A stretch of DNA of 64,000 nt, from NCBI GenBank assembly GCA_004560375.1, contig SFVC01000019.1, positions 1 through 64,000 of the forward strand. Reading direction: 5' to 3'. The notes below the pieces were generated by a model. It did no database searches, was not told where the DNA came from, and worked only from the letters and a program-made list of their open reading frames with translations. The position numbers and the translations under genes are program-made. Source of the DNA: a bacterium. GTDB taxonomy: Bacteria; Bacillota; Clostridia; Oscillospirales; Oscillospiraceae. The first letter of the stretch is position 1, and the number at the start of each line of letters is the position of its first letter. Positions 15,202 to 22,960 of the stretch are shown one piece after another.

Positions 15202-18130
15202 GGCGTTTTCTCTCCTCCATGGCGGCCATCAGCGAGCGGACACGGATCTTCACCGCCCCCAGATTGCTGATGTCGTCGATCTTCAGCTGGGTGTACAGCC
15301 TGCCGCCCCCCTCCAGGATGGAGCGCACCTCGTCTCCGGTGATGGCGTCGGTGCCGCAGCCAAAGCTCACCAGCTGCACCAGCTCCATGTCGGGCTGGGT
15401 GCACACATACCGGGCGGCGTTGTACATACGGGCCTGGAAGGTCCACTGGTTGAGCACCTTCCGGGGGGCGTAGTCCTCCAGCCAGGCCACCGCGTCCTCG
15501 CTCACCACCACAAAGCCGAAGGAGGTGATGAGGTCGTTGATGCCGTGGTTGATCTCCGGGTCGATGTGGTAGGGCCGGCCCGCCAGCACCAGGATGGGCA
15601 GCTCCTGGGCCCGGGCCTGCTCGATGTACTGCCGCCCCGTGTGGTGGATCTCCTCCTTATACCGGTCATAGGCCTGGTAGGCCGCCCGGATGGCGCTGGC
15701 GGCCTCCTTCCGGGGGATGCCGAAGGTGTCGGCAAACCACTGGGAGCCCAGGCGCTCATAGTCCTTTGGCCGATGCAGACCCGCGTAGGGGTTGAGGAAG
15801 CGGGTCTTTTTCAAATCCGGCATATTGGCGGCCAGCAGCTCAGGGTAGTAGGCCACCACCGGGCAGTTGTAGTTGTTGTCCGACGACTTCTCGTCAAAGT
15901 TGTAGGACATACAGGGGTAGAAGATGGCGTCCACCCCCGCCTCCACCAGGGCCTGCACGTGGCCGTGGAGCAGCTTGGCGGGGTAGCACACCGTGTCCGA
16001 CGGGATGGTGCGCTGGCCTTTGATGTACAGCTTCCGGGAGGACTCCGGGGAGAGCACCACCTCAAAGTTCAACCGGGTGAACAGGGCGTACCAGAAGGGG
16101 AGGTTTTCGTACATATTCAGCCCGAAGGGCAGGCCGATCCGCCCCCGGGATCCATCCCCGAGGCCCTTGCCCTCCATGGCCCGCAGCTTTTCATACTTCC
16201 AGCGGTACAGGTCGGGCAGCTCCGCCTTCTCCTTGCCCAGGGGCCGGGAGCAGCGGTTGCCGGAGATGAACCGCCGCCCGCCGTCGAAGCTGTTCACCGT
16301 GAGGGAGCAGTGGTTGGTGCACAGGTTGCAGGTGACGGGCTTGGCGGAGTGGGTGAAGCCCTCCAGCGCCCCCTCGTCCAGCAGGGCGGACTGCTCCAGC
16401 CCCAGATCCCGAGCGGCCAGCGCCGCCCCGAAGGCCCCCATGATGCCCGCGATGGTGGGCCGGGTCACGTCCCGACCCAGCTCCTGCTCGAAGGCCCGGA
16501 GCACCGCGTCGTTGTGGAAGGTGCCGCCCTGCACCACGATGTGCTTGCCCAGGTCGTCGGCGCTGGCGGCGCGGATGACCTTGTAAATGGCGTTCTTCAC
16601 GATGGAGATGGACAGGCCCGCGCTGATATCCTCCACGCTGGCCCCGTCCTTCTGGGCCTGCTTGACGCTGGAGTTCATGAACACAGTGCACCGGGAGCCC
16701 AGGTTCACCGGCTTCTGGGTGAACAGGCCCAGCTTGGCGAAGTCGGCGATGCTGTAGCCCAGGGCCTTGGCAAAGGTCTCGATGAAGGAGCCGCAGCCGG
16801 AGGAGCACGCCTCGTTGAGCATGATGGAGTCCACCGCCCCGTTGCGGATCTTGAAGCACTTCATGTCCTGGCCGCCGATGTCGATGATGAAGTCTACGTC
16901 GGGGTTGAAGTGGGCGGCGGCCCGGTAGTGGGCCACCGTCTCCACCAGTCCCAGATCGCAGGAGAAGGCGTTTTTGATCAGATCCTCCCCGTAGCCGGTG
17001 ACGGCAGAGCCCTTGATCTTGACGCGATCCCCGCACAGCTTGTAGATCTCCTTGAGCTGCTCCAGCACGATGGCCACCGGGTTGCCCAAATTGGAGTGGT
17101 AGTAAGTATACAGCAGCCCGCCGTCCGGGGCGATGAGGGCCATTTTCGTGGTGGTGGAGCCGGCGTCGATGCCTAAGTAGGCGTCCCCCTCGTAAGTGCC
17201 GATGTCCAGTTGGGGCGGCGTGGAGGCGTTGTGCCGGGCGGCGAAGGCGTCATAGTCCGCCTGGCTCTCGAACAAGGGGGGCATGGTGTCCACCACCGAG
17301 GTGGCGTCCTTGCTCTCCCGGAGCTTCCGCAGCAGCTCGTCGAAGGGGTGGGCCTCGTAGTCGGAGGAACACAGCGCCGCCCCCATGGCGGCGAAGCAGT
17401 CGCCGTCCTCGGGGAAAACGGCGTGCTCCTCATCCAATTGCAGGGTGTCCACAAACCGCTCCCGCAGGCCCATGAGGAAGTGGAGGGGCCCGCCCAGAAA
17501 GACGATCTTGCCCTTCAGCTCCCGGCCCTGGGTGAGGCCCGCCACCGTCTGATCCACCACGGCCTGGAAGATGGAGGCGGCCACGTCCTCCTTCCGCCCG
17601 CCCTGGTTCAAAATGGGCTGGATGTCGCTCTTGGCGAACACGCCGCACCGGGAGGCGATGGGGTAGATCTTCTCGTGCTTCAGGGACAGGGCGTCCAGCT
17701 CGTTGACGGTGACGTTCATCAGGGTGGCCATCTGGTCGATGAACGCCCCGGTGCCCCCGGCGCAGGAGCCGTTCATCCGCTCCTCCAGGGCGCCGCCGAA
17801 GAAGATGATCTTGGCGTCCTCGCCCCCCAGCTCGATGACCGCGTCGGTGTCCGGGATGTAGGCGTTCACCGCCGCCGCGGTGGCGTACACCTCCTGCACG
17901 AAGTCCAGCTCCGCGGCCTTGGCCACCCCCAGCCCGGCGGAGCCGGTGATCACCAGGCGCACGTCCTGCCCCCGGAGCATCTCCTCGATGGAGTCCAAGG
18001 TCTCGCAGGCCCGCTCCCGGGCCTTGGAATAGTGCCGCTCATAGGAGCGGAACAGCAGCTTATTGTCCTCGTCCAGCACCACCACCTTGACGGTGGTGGA
18101 GCCGATGTCGATGCCAACCCGCAGAATCAT
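15191..18130 (-). CDS. Acyl-CoA dehydratase activase (BadF/BcrA-type ATPase, duplicated)
   Basis: A 979-residue protein with two ASKHA-fold ATPase domains followed by a DUF2229-like region. Domain 1 begins GIDIGSTTVKVVVLDEDN and has SCAGGTGAFIDQM; domain 2 begins YLGIDAGSTTTKMALI (about residue 318) with IGGQDMKCFKI and EACSSGCGSFIETFA. The paired cysteines bind the [4Fe-4S] cluster in characterised activators, which push one electron onto the dehydratase at the cost of ATP. CNLCTNHC follows near residue 600. Classic activators are about 260 residues; this is the long duplicated form, ending where homologues continue into the HgdB-like module. It is the first gene of a four-gene operon behind a good promoter. 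Confidence 0.88.
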   Translation of the reverse strand: MILRVGIDIGSTTVKVVVLDEDNKLLFRSYERHYSKARERACETLDSIEEMLRGQDVRLVITGSAGLGVAKAAELDFVQEVYATAAAVNAYIPDTDAVIELGGEDAKIIFFGGALEERMNGSCAGGTGAFIDQMATLMNVTVNELDALSLKHEKIYPIASRCGVFAKSDIQPILNQGGRKEDVAASIFQAVVDQTVAGLTQGRELKGKIVFLGGPLHFLMGLRERFVDTLQLDEEHAVFPEDGDCFAAMGAALCSSDYEAHPFDELLRKLRESKDATSVVDTMPPLFESQADYDAFAARHNASTPPQLDIGTYEGDAYLGIDAGSTTTKMALIAPDGGLLYTYYHSNLGNPVAIVLEQLKEIYKLCGDRVKIKGSAVTGYGEDLIKNAFSCDLGLVETVAHYRAAAHFNPDVDFIIDIGGQDMKCFKIRNGAVDSIMLNEACSSGCGSFIETFAKALGYSIADFAKLGLFTQKPVNLGSRCTVFMNSSVKQAQKDGASVEDISAGLSISIVKNAIYKVIRAASADDLGKHIVVQGGTFHNDAVLRAFEQELGRDVTRPTIAGIMGAFGAALAARDLGLEQSALLDEGALEGFTHSAKPVTCNLCTNHCSLTVNSFDGGRRFISGNRCSRPLGKEKAELPDLYRWKYEKLRAMEGKGLGDGSRGRIGLPFGLNMYENLPFWYALFTRLNFEVVLSPESSRKLYIKGQRTIPSDTVCYPAKLLHGHVQALVEAGVDAIFYPCMSYNFDEKSSDNNYNCPVVAYYPELLAANMPDLKKTRFLNPYAGLHRPKDYERLGSQWFADTFGIPRKEAASAIRAAYQAYDRYKEEIHHTGRQYIEQARAQELPILVLAGRPYHIDPEINHGINDLITSFGFVVVSEDAVAWLEDYAPRKVLNQWTFQARMYNAARYVCTQPDMELVQLVSFGCGTDAITGDEVRSILEGGGRLYTQLKIDDISNLGAVKIRVRSLMAAMEERKRREH

Positions 18131-18204
18131 AATTGTCCTCCCGTGTTATCGCGCCGTCAGGCTCTGGGACGGCCCAGGCGCTCAGGCTGAAAAGTTCAGA
18201 CGAT

Positions 18205-18233
18205 ATTATATAAAAGTAATAGGCTTTTTTCAA
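18205..18233 (-). promoter_or_regulatory. Promoter of the activase operon
   Basis: On the minus strand TTGAAA (18228-18233) and TATAAT (18205-18210) are separated by 17 bases, 75 bases before the activase start. This is a near-consensus vegetative promoter in an AT-rich pocket. Confidence 0.8.
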
Positions 18234-18267
18234 TAGTAGATTTAGACGGTTTTTCCGCTTTTCGACA

Positions 18268-18304
18268 AAAATTACCCGCCGTCAAAGCCGCGGCGGGTAA
18301 TTTT
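18268..18304 (-). terminator. Terminator of asnB
   Basis: A 14-bp stem (18268-18281 with 18291-18304) directly follows the asnB stop codon on the minus strand and runs out into TTTTTG. It separates asnB from the activase promoter downstream. Confidence 0.85.
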
Positions 18305-18305
18305 G

Positions 18306-20168
18306 TCATTTACCTGGTTGAAATGGCTCTACGCCGCACCTCTCCGGAAAATAGACCTGATACCAGATCAGGAAGGACAGCACCGTGTACAGCTTGCGGT
18401 GGGTTTTCGCCCGGCCGGAGTAGTGGGTGTCCAGCAGCTCCAGCAGGTACTTCTGGTCGAAGAACTCCGCCACATAGTCCTGGCTGATCAGGTCTTTGGC
18501 CCAGTTGTAGTACTTCTCCTCCCGCAGCCAGGCGATGAAGGGCACCGGGAAACCCTTCTTGTCACGTTTCACCCAGTCGTCCGGCAGCAGGGGCACCGCC
18601 GCCATCCGCAGGGGGTACTTGGTCATGGTCTTGCCCCGCATTTTCTGGCTGCTGGGGATGGCCCGGGCCACCGCCCACACCTCCCGGTCCAGGTAGGGCA
18701 CCCGCAGCTCCAGGGAGTGGGCCATGGTCATGCGGTCGGCCTTGCGGAGGATATCCAGCGGCTGCCACAGATGGAGGTCAAGGTACTGCATCTTGGTCAG
18801 GTCGTCGGCGCCCTCAATGGCCTCGAAATAGGGCTCGGTCACGTCGTGCCAGGTCAGCTCGGAGCGGTAAGTGGGGGTGAGCACCCGCTCCGCCTCGTCG
18901 TTGTCGAAAATAAACGCCTGGCCGATGAAGGTCTGGTCGATGCTCTTGGGGGCGTCCACCAGCCAGTGCTGGCCGTGGAAGGGGGGGCGCCCGGCGGCCC
19001 AGCGGGCCACCGCCTTTCGCAGGGCCAGGGGTGACTTGCGGTATAGCCGGTAGGATCGCCTGGTGTGATAACTGGCGTAACCGCCGAACAGCTCGTCCGC
19101 CCCCTCGCCGGACAGCACCACCTTCACGTCCTTGGCCGCCAGCTGGGACAGGAAGTACAGCGGCACGGTGGACAAGTTGGCGTTGGGCTCATCGGCATAG
19201 TACTGGATGGCGGGCAGGGCGTCGAAAAACTCCTGGGCGGAGATGGTCTTGGAGATATTTCGCAGCCCCAGCTCCTCACACAGGGCCTTGGCCTCCCCTG
19301 TCTCGTCGAAGTCCTTGTTGGCAAAGCCCACGGAGTAGGTCTTGTCCGGCCGGGACAGGGCGGCGATGACGCTGGAGTCGATGCCGCCGGACAGGAAGGA
19401 GCCCACCTCCACGTCGCTGATCTCGTGGGCTTTGACGGACTCGGTGACAACCTCCCGGATCTGGGCCGCCCGCTGTTCCAGAGGCATGGGCTGGGGATCG
19501 AAGGAGAAGGTGTGGTAGGAGGCGAACTGGGTGTGCCCGTCCCGGTGGATCAGGTAGTGGCCGGGGAGCAGGCGGTACACCCCCTTGAAGAAGGACTCGT
19601 TGAGGGCGGAATACTGGAAGGTGAGGTAGAGCTTCAGGGCGTTGGGGTTGAGCTCCTTCCGGAAGCCCGGGTGGGGCAGGAAGCTCTTGCACTCCGAGCC
19701 GAAGAAGAACAGCTCCCCCATCTGGGCGTAGTAGAAGGGCTTGATGCCGAAGGGATCCCGGGCGCCGAACAGCTCCTTTTTCTCCTTGTCCCAGATGACG
19801 AAGGCGAACATCCCCCGCAGCTTTTTCAGCACCTCCGCTCCCCACTCCAGGTAGCCGTGGAGCACCACCTCGGTGTCGCAGTCGGTGTGAAAGCTGTGGC
19901 CCGCGGCGATGAGCTCCCCCCGCAGCTCCCGGAAGTTGTAGGTCTCGCCGTTGTAGGCGATGATATACCGCCCGTCGGGGCTGGCGATGGGCTGCTGCCC
20001 CTTCTCCAGATCCAGGATGGACAGGCGGCGGTGGGCGATGCCGCAGCGCTCATCGGTGTACTGTCCCTCGCCGTCGGGGCCCCGGTGGCGGATGGCGTCC
20101 CCCATGGCCCCCAGGGCCGTCTTGTCCGGGGGGGCGGAGCGGGACACAAAGCCGGTAAAACCGCACAT
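18306..20168 (-). CDS. asnB: Asparagine synthase (glutamine-hydrolysing)
   Basis: A 620-residue AsnB-type enzyme that makes asparagine from aspartate, glutamine and ATP. The start at 20168 is fixed because the glutaminase nucleophile must be the residue after Met (MCGFTGF), and GGAGG lies ten bases upstream. Class-II glutaminase motifs HRRLSILD and YNGETYNFRELR occupy the first 80 residues. The synthetase domain (about 210-620) carries the PP-loop SGGIDSS and the GEGADELFGGY motif. It is transcribed alone from a strong promoter and ends at its own terminator. Members of this family can also amidate other carboxylates; nothing here indicates that. Confidence 0.95.
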   Translation of the reverse strand: MCGFTGFVSRSAPPDKTALGAMGDAIRHRGPDGEGQYTDERCGIAHRRLSILDLEKGQQPIASPDGRYIIAYNGETYNFRELRGELIAAGHSFHTDCDTEVVLHGYLEWGAEVLKKLRGMFAFVIWDKEKKELFGARDPFGIKPFYYAQMGELFFFGSECKSFLPHPGFRKELNPNALKLYLTFQYSALNESFFKGVYRLLPGHYLIHRDGHTQFASYHTFSFDPQPMPLEQRAAQIREVVTESVKAHEISDVEVGSFLSGGIDSSVIAALSRPDKTYSVGFANKDFDETGEAKALCEELGLRNISKTISAQEFFDALPAIQYYADEPNANLSTVPLYFLSQLAAKDVKVVLSGEGADELFGGYASYHTRRSYRLYRKSPLALRKAVARWAAGRPPFHGQHWLVDAPKSIDQTFIGQAFIFDNDEAERVLTPTYRSELTWHDVTEPYFEAIEGADDLTKMQYLDLHLWQPLDILRKADRMTMAHSLELRVPYLDREVWAVARAIPSSQKMRGKTMTKYPLRMAAVPLLPDDWVKRDKKGFPVPFIAWLREEKYYNWAKDLISQDYVAEFFDQKYLLELLDTHYSGRAKTHRKLYTVLSFLIWYQVYFPERCGVEPFQPGK

Positions 20169-20218
20169 AGGATAATCCTCCAATTCCATGGATGCGTGTT
20201 CAAGAAAGTCTACCTTTT

Positions 20219-20247
20219 AGAATAAAGCCAAACCGGGAAAATGTCAA
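20219..20247 (-). promoter_or_regulatory. asnB promoter
   Basis: On the minus strand the consensus TTGACA (20242-20247) and TATTCT (20219-20224) are 17 bases apart, 51 bases before the asnB start codon. On the opposite strand a GGCGGC/GCCGCC stem ending in seven T (20254-20290) lies next to it. Confidence 0.78.
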
Positions 20248-20333
20248 CTGCCAGGCGGCGGAATTTTGCCGGGTTTTGCCGCCTTTTTTTCCAGGACGGA
20301 ATGGGGGTGGAAAAATACGGGCGGCTGTGGTAT

Positions 20334-20415
20334 GATATCAGCAAACACCGCGCTTATGCGCGGTGTCCCGCCTTGCGGGCGGCATTTTGAATACAAAATG
20401 CCTGTTGCTGATGTC
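20334..20415. repeat. Cloverleaf-folding element, copy 1
   Basis: An 82-base unit with three arms closed by an outer stem. The outer stem pairs 20334-20344 with 20405-20415 (11 pairs, one G-T). Arm a pairs 20345-20353 with 20358-20366 (9 bp, TTAT loop). Arm b pairs 20367-20371 with 20375-20379 (5 bp). Arm c pairs 20381-20389 with 20394-20402 (9 bp, AATA loop). There is no anticodon-like loop or T-loop sequence, so it is not a tRNA. A second unit of the same plan follows after two bases. Confidence 0.85.
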
Positions 20416-20417
20416 AC

Positions 20418-20495
20418 ACCATAGGCAAAACCGGCTTCGCCGGTTTTGCGCCGTGAATACGGCGCGCAAGCCGCTTTGCGGTTTGCATCTATGGT
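20418..20495. repeat. Cloverleaf-folding element, copy 2
   Basis: A 78-base unit with the same plan as the preceding one but a different sequence. The outer stem pairs 20418-20424 with 20489-20495 (7 bp). Arm a pairs 20425-20435 with 20439-20449 (11 bp). Arm b pairs 20450-20454 with 20459-20463 (5 bp). Arm c pairs 20466-20474 with 20478-20486 (9 pairs, one G-T). The arm order 11-5-9 mirrors 9-5-9 in copy 1. The pair of units is bracketed by direct repeats TGGTATGAT at 20328-20336 and 20492-20500. Confidence 0.85.
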
Positions 20496-20546
20496 ATGAT
20501 GAAAGGCACATTCATCATTGGACAACCATAACCCGGAGGAACTCTC

Positions 20547-21908
20547 ATGAACGAACCTTGGAAAAAATACCTGCCGCCCCTGTGCGCCGGGGCGGGCCTG
20601 CTGCTGCTGGCGGGGGCGGTGTGGGCCTGTCTGTCGCTGGAGCGGGGCGGCAGGGCGGATCACATCACGATGGCGGCGGCGCTGCTGATCCTGGCGGAGC
20701 TGGCGCTGCTGCTCCTCCGGCGGGAGGGCTGCCGGTGGGACACGCTGCTAATGATGCTGCTGCCCATCGGGGCGGCCATGCTGTTCCGGGCGCTGAGCCT
20801 GGACTACGCCGGGTCGGACTACAACAACTTCCTGTCCGGGTGGTATCAGTATTTCCAGGAAAACGGGGGCTTCGGGGCCGTGGCCCATTCGGTGGGGGAC
20901 TACAACGTGCCCTACCTCTACTTCATGGCCTTCATCTCCTACCTGTCCGTACCGGATCTGTACCTCATCAAGCTGTTCTCCCTGGTGTTCGACGTGATCC
21001 TGGCCTGGGGCTGTTATCGGCTGGTGCGTTCCCTCACCGGGGAACGCCAGGGAAGCGCCGCTCCCCTCATCGCCTTCGCCGCCGCCCTGCTGCTGCCCAC
21101 GGTGGTGCTCAACGGGGCCCTCTGGGGCCAGTGCGACGGGATCTACGGCGCGCTGTGCGTCCACGCCGCCGCTCTCCTGCTGGAGGGGAAAAACAAGACC
21201 TCAGTGGCCCTGATGGCCCTGGCCTTCTCCTTCAAGCTCCAGGCCATCTTCGTCCTGCCGCTGTGGGGGGTGCTGTGGCTGGCGGGCCGGGTGAAGTTCC
21301 GGGAGCTGTGGGTGTTCCCCCTCACCTATCTGATCACCATCATCCCCGCCCTCCTGCTGGGCAAGCCCCTGGGGGACATCATCGGCATCTATTTTAACCA
21401 GATGGGGGAGTACAGCAGCCGCCTGGTACTCAACGCCCCCTCGGTGTATCAATTTCTGCCCTATGGCACCGAGGATCCGGGGTACTTCGCCACACTGGGG
21501 GTCGTTGCCGCCGGGGCGCTGGTGCTGGCCCTGCTGGGGCTGGGCTTCCTGCTCCGGGGCAGGTTGGACAACCGGCTGGCCATGTCCATGGCGGTGGTGC
21601 TGTGCCTGGGGGTGCCCTTCCTGCTGCCCTATATGCACGAGCGGTACTTCTTCCTGGCGGACGTGTTCACCCTGTGCTGGGCCTGTGCCAACTGGCACCG
21701 CCTGCCCGCCGCGGTGCTGGCGGAGGCCTCCTCCCTGGCCAGCTACATCCTCTACCTGCGGCTGAAATTCAACTTCACCCTCACCATCGGCGGGAGGTTC
21801 TACGTCATGCCGCTGGAGACGGCGGCCATGCTGGGGGCGCTGGCATTCTCCGCCGTCATGCTGATTCGGGAACTGCGAGATCATCGAAAGGGGCTGGAAG
21901 CCATATGA
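20547..21908 (+). CDS. Gpi18-like membrane glycosyltransferase
   Basis: A 453-residue polytopic membrane protein with about 10-11 predicted helices. The acidic first extracellular loop after helix 3 (DYAGSDYNNFLSGWY, about residues 91-105) and the LNGALWGQCDGIYGA motif (about 190-204) resemble Gpi18-like/GT-C mannosyltransferases, which move sugars from polyprenyl-phosphate donors on the outer membrane face. Its product and acceptor are unknown. The last four bases overlap the exonuclease III start (ATGA), so the two are translationally coupled. The gene follows the double cloverleaf element, whose downstream flank carries a TATGAT that may serve as its -10 box. Confidence 0.72.
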   Translation: MNEPWKKYLPPLCAGAGLLLLAGAVWACLSLERGGRADHITMAAALLILAELALLLLRREGCRWDTLLMMLLPIGAAMLFRALSLDYAGSDYNNFLSGWYQYFQENGGFGAVAHSVGDYNVPYLYFMAFISYLSVPDLYLIKLFSLVFDVILAWGCYRLVRSLTGERQGSAAPLIAFAAALLLPTVVLNGALWGQCDGIYGALCVHAAALLLEGKNKTSVALMALAFSFKLQAIFVLPLWGVLWLAGRVKFRELWVFPLTYLITIIPALLLGKPLGDIIGIYFNQMGEYSSRLVLNAPSVYQFLPYGTEDPGYFATLGVVAAGALVLALLGLGFLLRGRLDNRLAMSMAVVLCLGVPFLLPYMHERYFFLADVFTLCWACANWHRLPAAVLAEASSLASYILYLRLKFNFTLTIGGRFYVMPLETAAMLGALAFSAVMLIRELRDHRKGLEAI

Positions 21909-22657
21909 AATTTGTATCCTGGAATGTGAACGGCCTGCGGGCCTGCCTGAAAAAGGGCTTTTCGGACTCCGTGCTGGGGCTGGACGCCGACTTCATCTGC
22001 CTGCAGGAGACGAAAATGGAGCGGGGGCAGGCAGAGGCGGATCTGCCCGGCTACCACGAGTTCTGGAACTCGGCGGACAAAAAGGGTTACTCCGGCACCG
22101 CCATTTTCGCCCGGCAGGAGCCCCTGTCCGTCTTTTACGGCATGGATCTGGACAAGCACGATCACGAGGGGCGGCTGATCACCCTGGAGTACCCGGACTT
22201 TTTCCTGGTGGATTGCTACACCCCCAACGCTCAGGACGGGCTGGCCCGGATCGGCTACCGCATGGAGTGGGAGGACGATCTGCTGGACTACCTGAAGGGG
22301 CTGGACAAAACCAAGCCGGTGGTGTACTGCGGCGATCTCAACGTGGCCCACCAGGAGATCGACCTGAAGAACCCCAAAACCAACCGGGGCAACGCGGGCT
22401 TCTCCGACCAGGAGCGGGGCGCTATGACCCGGCTGCTGTCCTCCGGTTTTACCGACACCTTCCGCCTGCTCCACCCGGAGGAGACCGGGGCCTATTCCTG
22501 GTGGAGCTACCGCTTTCACGCCCGGGAGAAGAACGCGGGATGGCGCATCGACTACTTCATCGTCTCCGACCGGCTGGGGGCCCAGGTGGCGGAGGCCGCC
22601 ATCCACCCGGACATCCTGGGCAGCGACCACTGCCCGGTGTCGCTGATTTTGAAATAA
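21905..22657 (+). CDS. xth: Exodeoxyribonuclease III
   Basis: A 250-residue AP endonuclease/exonuclease of the ExoA/XthA family that cuts DNA at abasic sites and trims 3' ends in base excision repair. Catalytic motifs are in place: WNVNGLRA (residues 6-13), CLQETK with the metal-binding Glu, CGDLNVAHQEID, and GSDHCPV with the catalytic His at the C-terminus. The start at 21905 overlaps the upstream stop by four bases and gives the standard MKFVSWNVNG N-terminus; the open frame further upstream belongs to the glycosyltransferase region. Confidence 0.95.
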   Translation: MKFVSWNVNGLRACLKKGFSDSVLGLDADFICLQETKMERGQAEADLPGYHEFWNSADKKGYSGTAIFARQEPLSVFYGMDLDKHDHEGRLITLEYPDFFLVDCYTPNAQDGLARIGYRMEWEDDLLDYLKGLDKTKPVVYCGDLNVAHQEIDLKNPKTNRGNAGFSDQERGAMTRLLSSGFTDTFRLLHPEETGAYSWWSYRFHAREKNAGWRIDYFIVSDRLGAQVAEAAIHPDILGSDHCPVSLILK

Positions 22658-22725
22658 TTTCCTGAAAACAGGCCCACTCTTTCGCCGAAAAACGGGCAAG
22701 CTAACACGGCGAAGGAGGGATTCCA

Positions 22726-22908
22726 ATGAAAATGGACAAAAAGTCGGTGCTGCCCATCGCGGGAGCCACCATGGTGGCGGGGGCCGCCGCCCTGGGCATG
22801 ATGATGATGCCCAAAAAGAAGAAGCACTCCGCCCAGAAGGCGGCGGGCCGGGCCATCAAGGCCGTGGGCGACGTGGTGGAGCACCTGGATCGCTCGCTGA
22901 AGATGTAA
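22726..22908 (+). CDS. Small membrane protein, 60 residues
   Basis: A 60-residue protein of unknown function. Residues 8-28 form one hydrophobic segment with AGATMVAGAAALGMMMM, followed by a lysine cluster (PKKKK) and an amphipathic C-terminus. AAGGAGGG lies six bases before the start, and a strong terminator follows the stop, so a real gene is likely. The positive-inside rule puts the C-terminus in the cytoplasm. I do not recognise a named family. Confidence 0.65.
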   Translation: MKMDKKSVLPIAGATMVAGAAALGMMMMPKKKKHSAQKAAGRAIKAVGDVVEHLDRSLKM

Positions 22909-22914
22909 CGTGGA

Positions 22915-22951
22915 AGGAACCCCCGGGACACAGTGTGTTCCGGGGGTTCCT
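22915..22951. terminator. Bidirectional terminator
   Basis: AGGAACCCCCGG (22915-22926) pairs with CCGGGGGTTCCT (22940-22951). It lies between the convergent small membrane-protein gene and the peptidase gene, and the plus strand continues into a T-rich ATGTTTTT. Confidence 0.75.
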
Positions 22952-22960
22952 CTCATGTTT

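Noticed and set aside
20334..20495. Cloverleaf pair considered as tRNA genes
   Set aside because: Arm lengths, loops and conserved tRNA bases do not fit; there is no CCA-type acceptor or T-loop.
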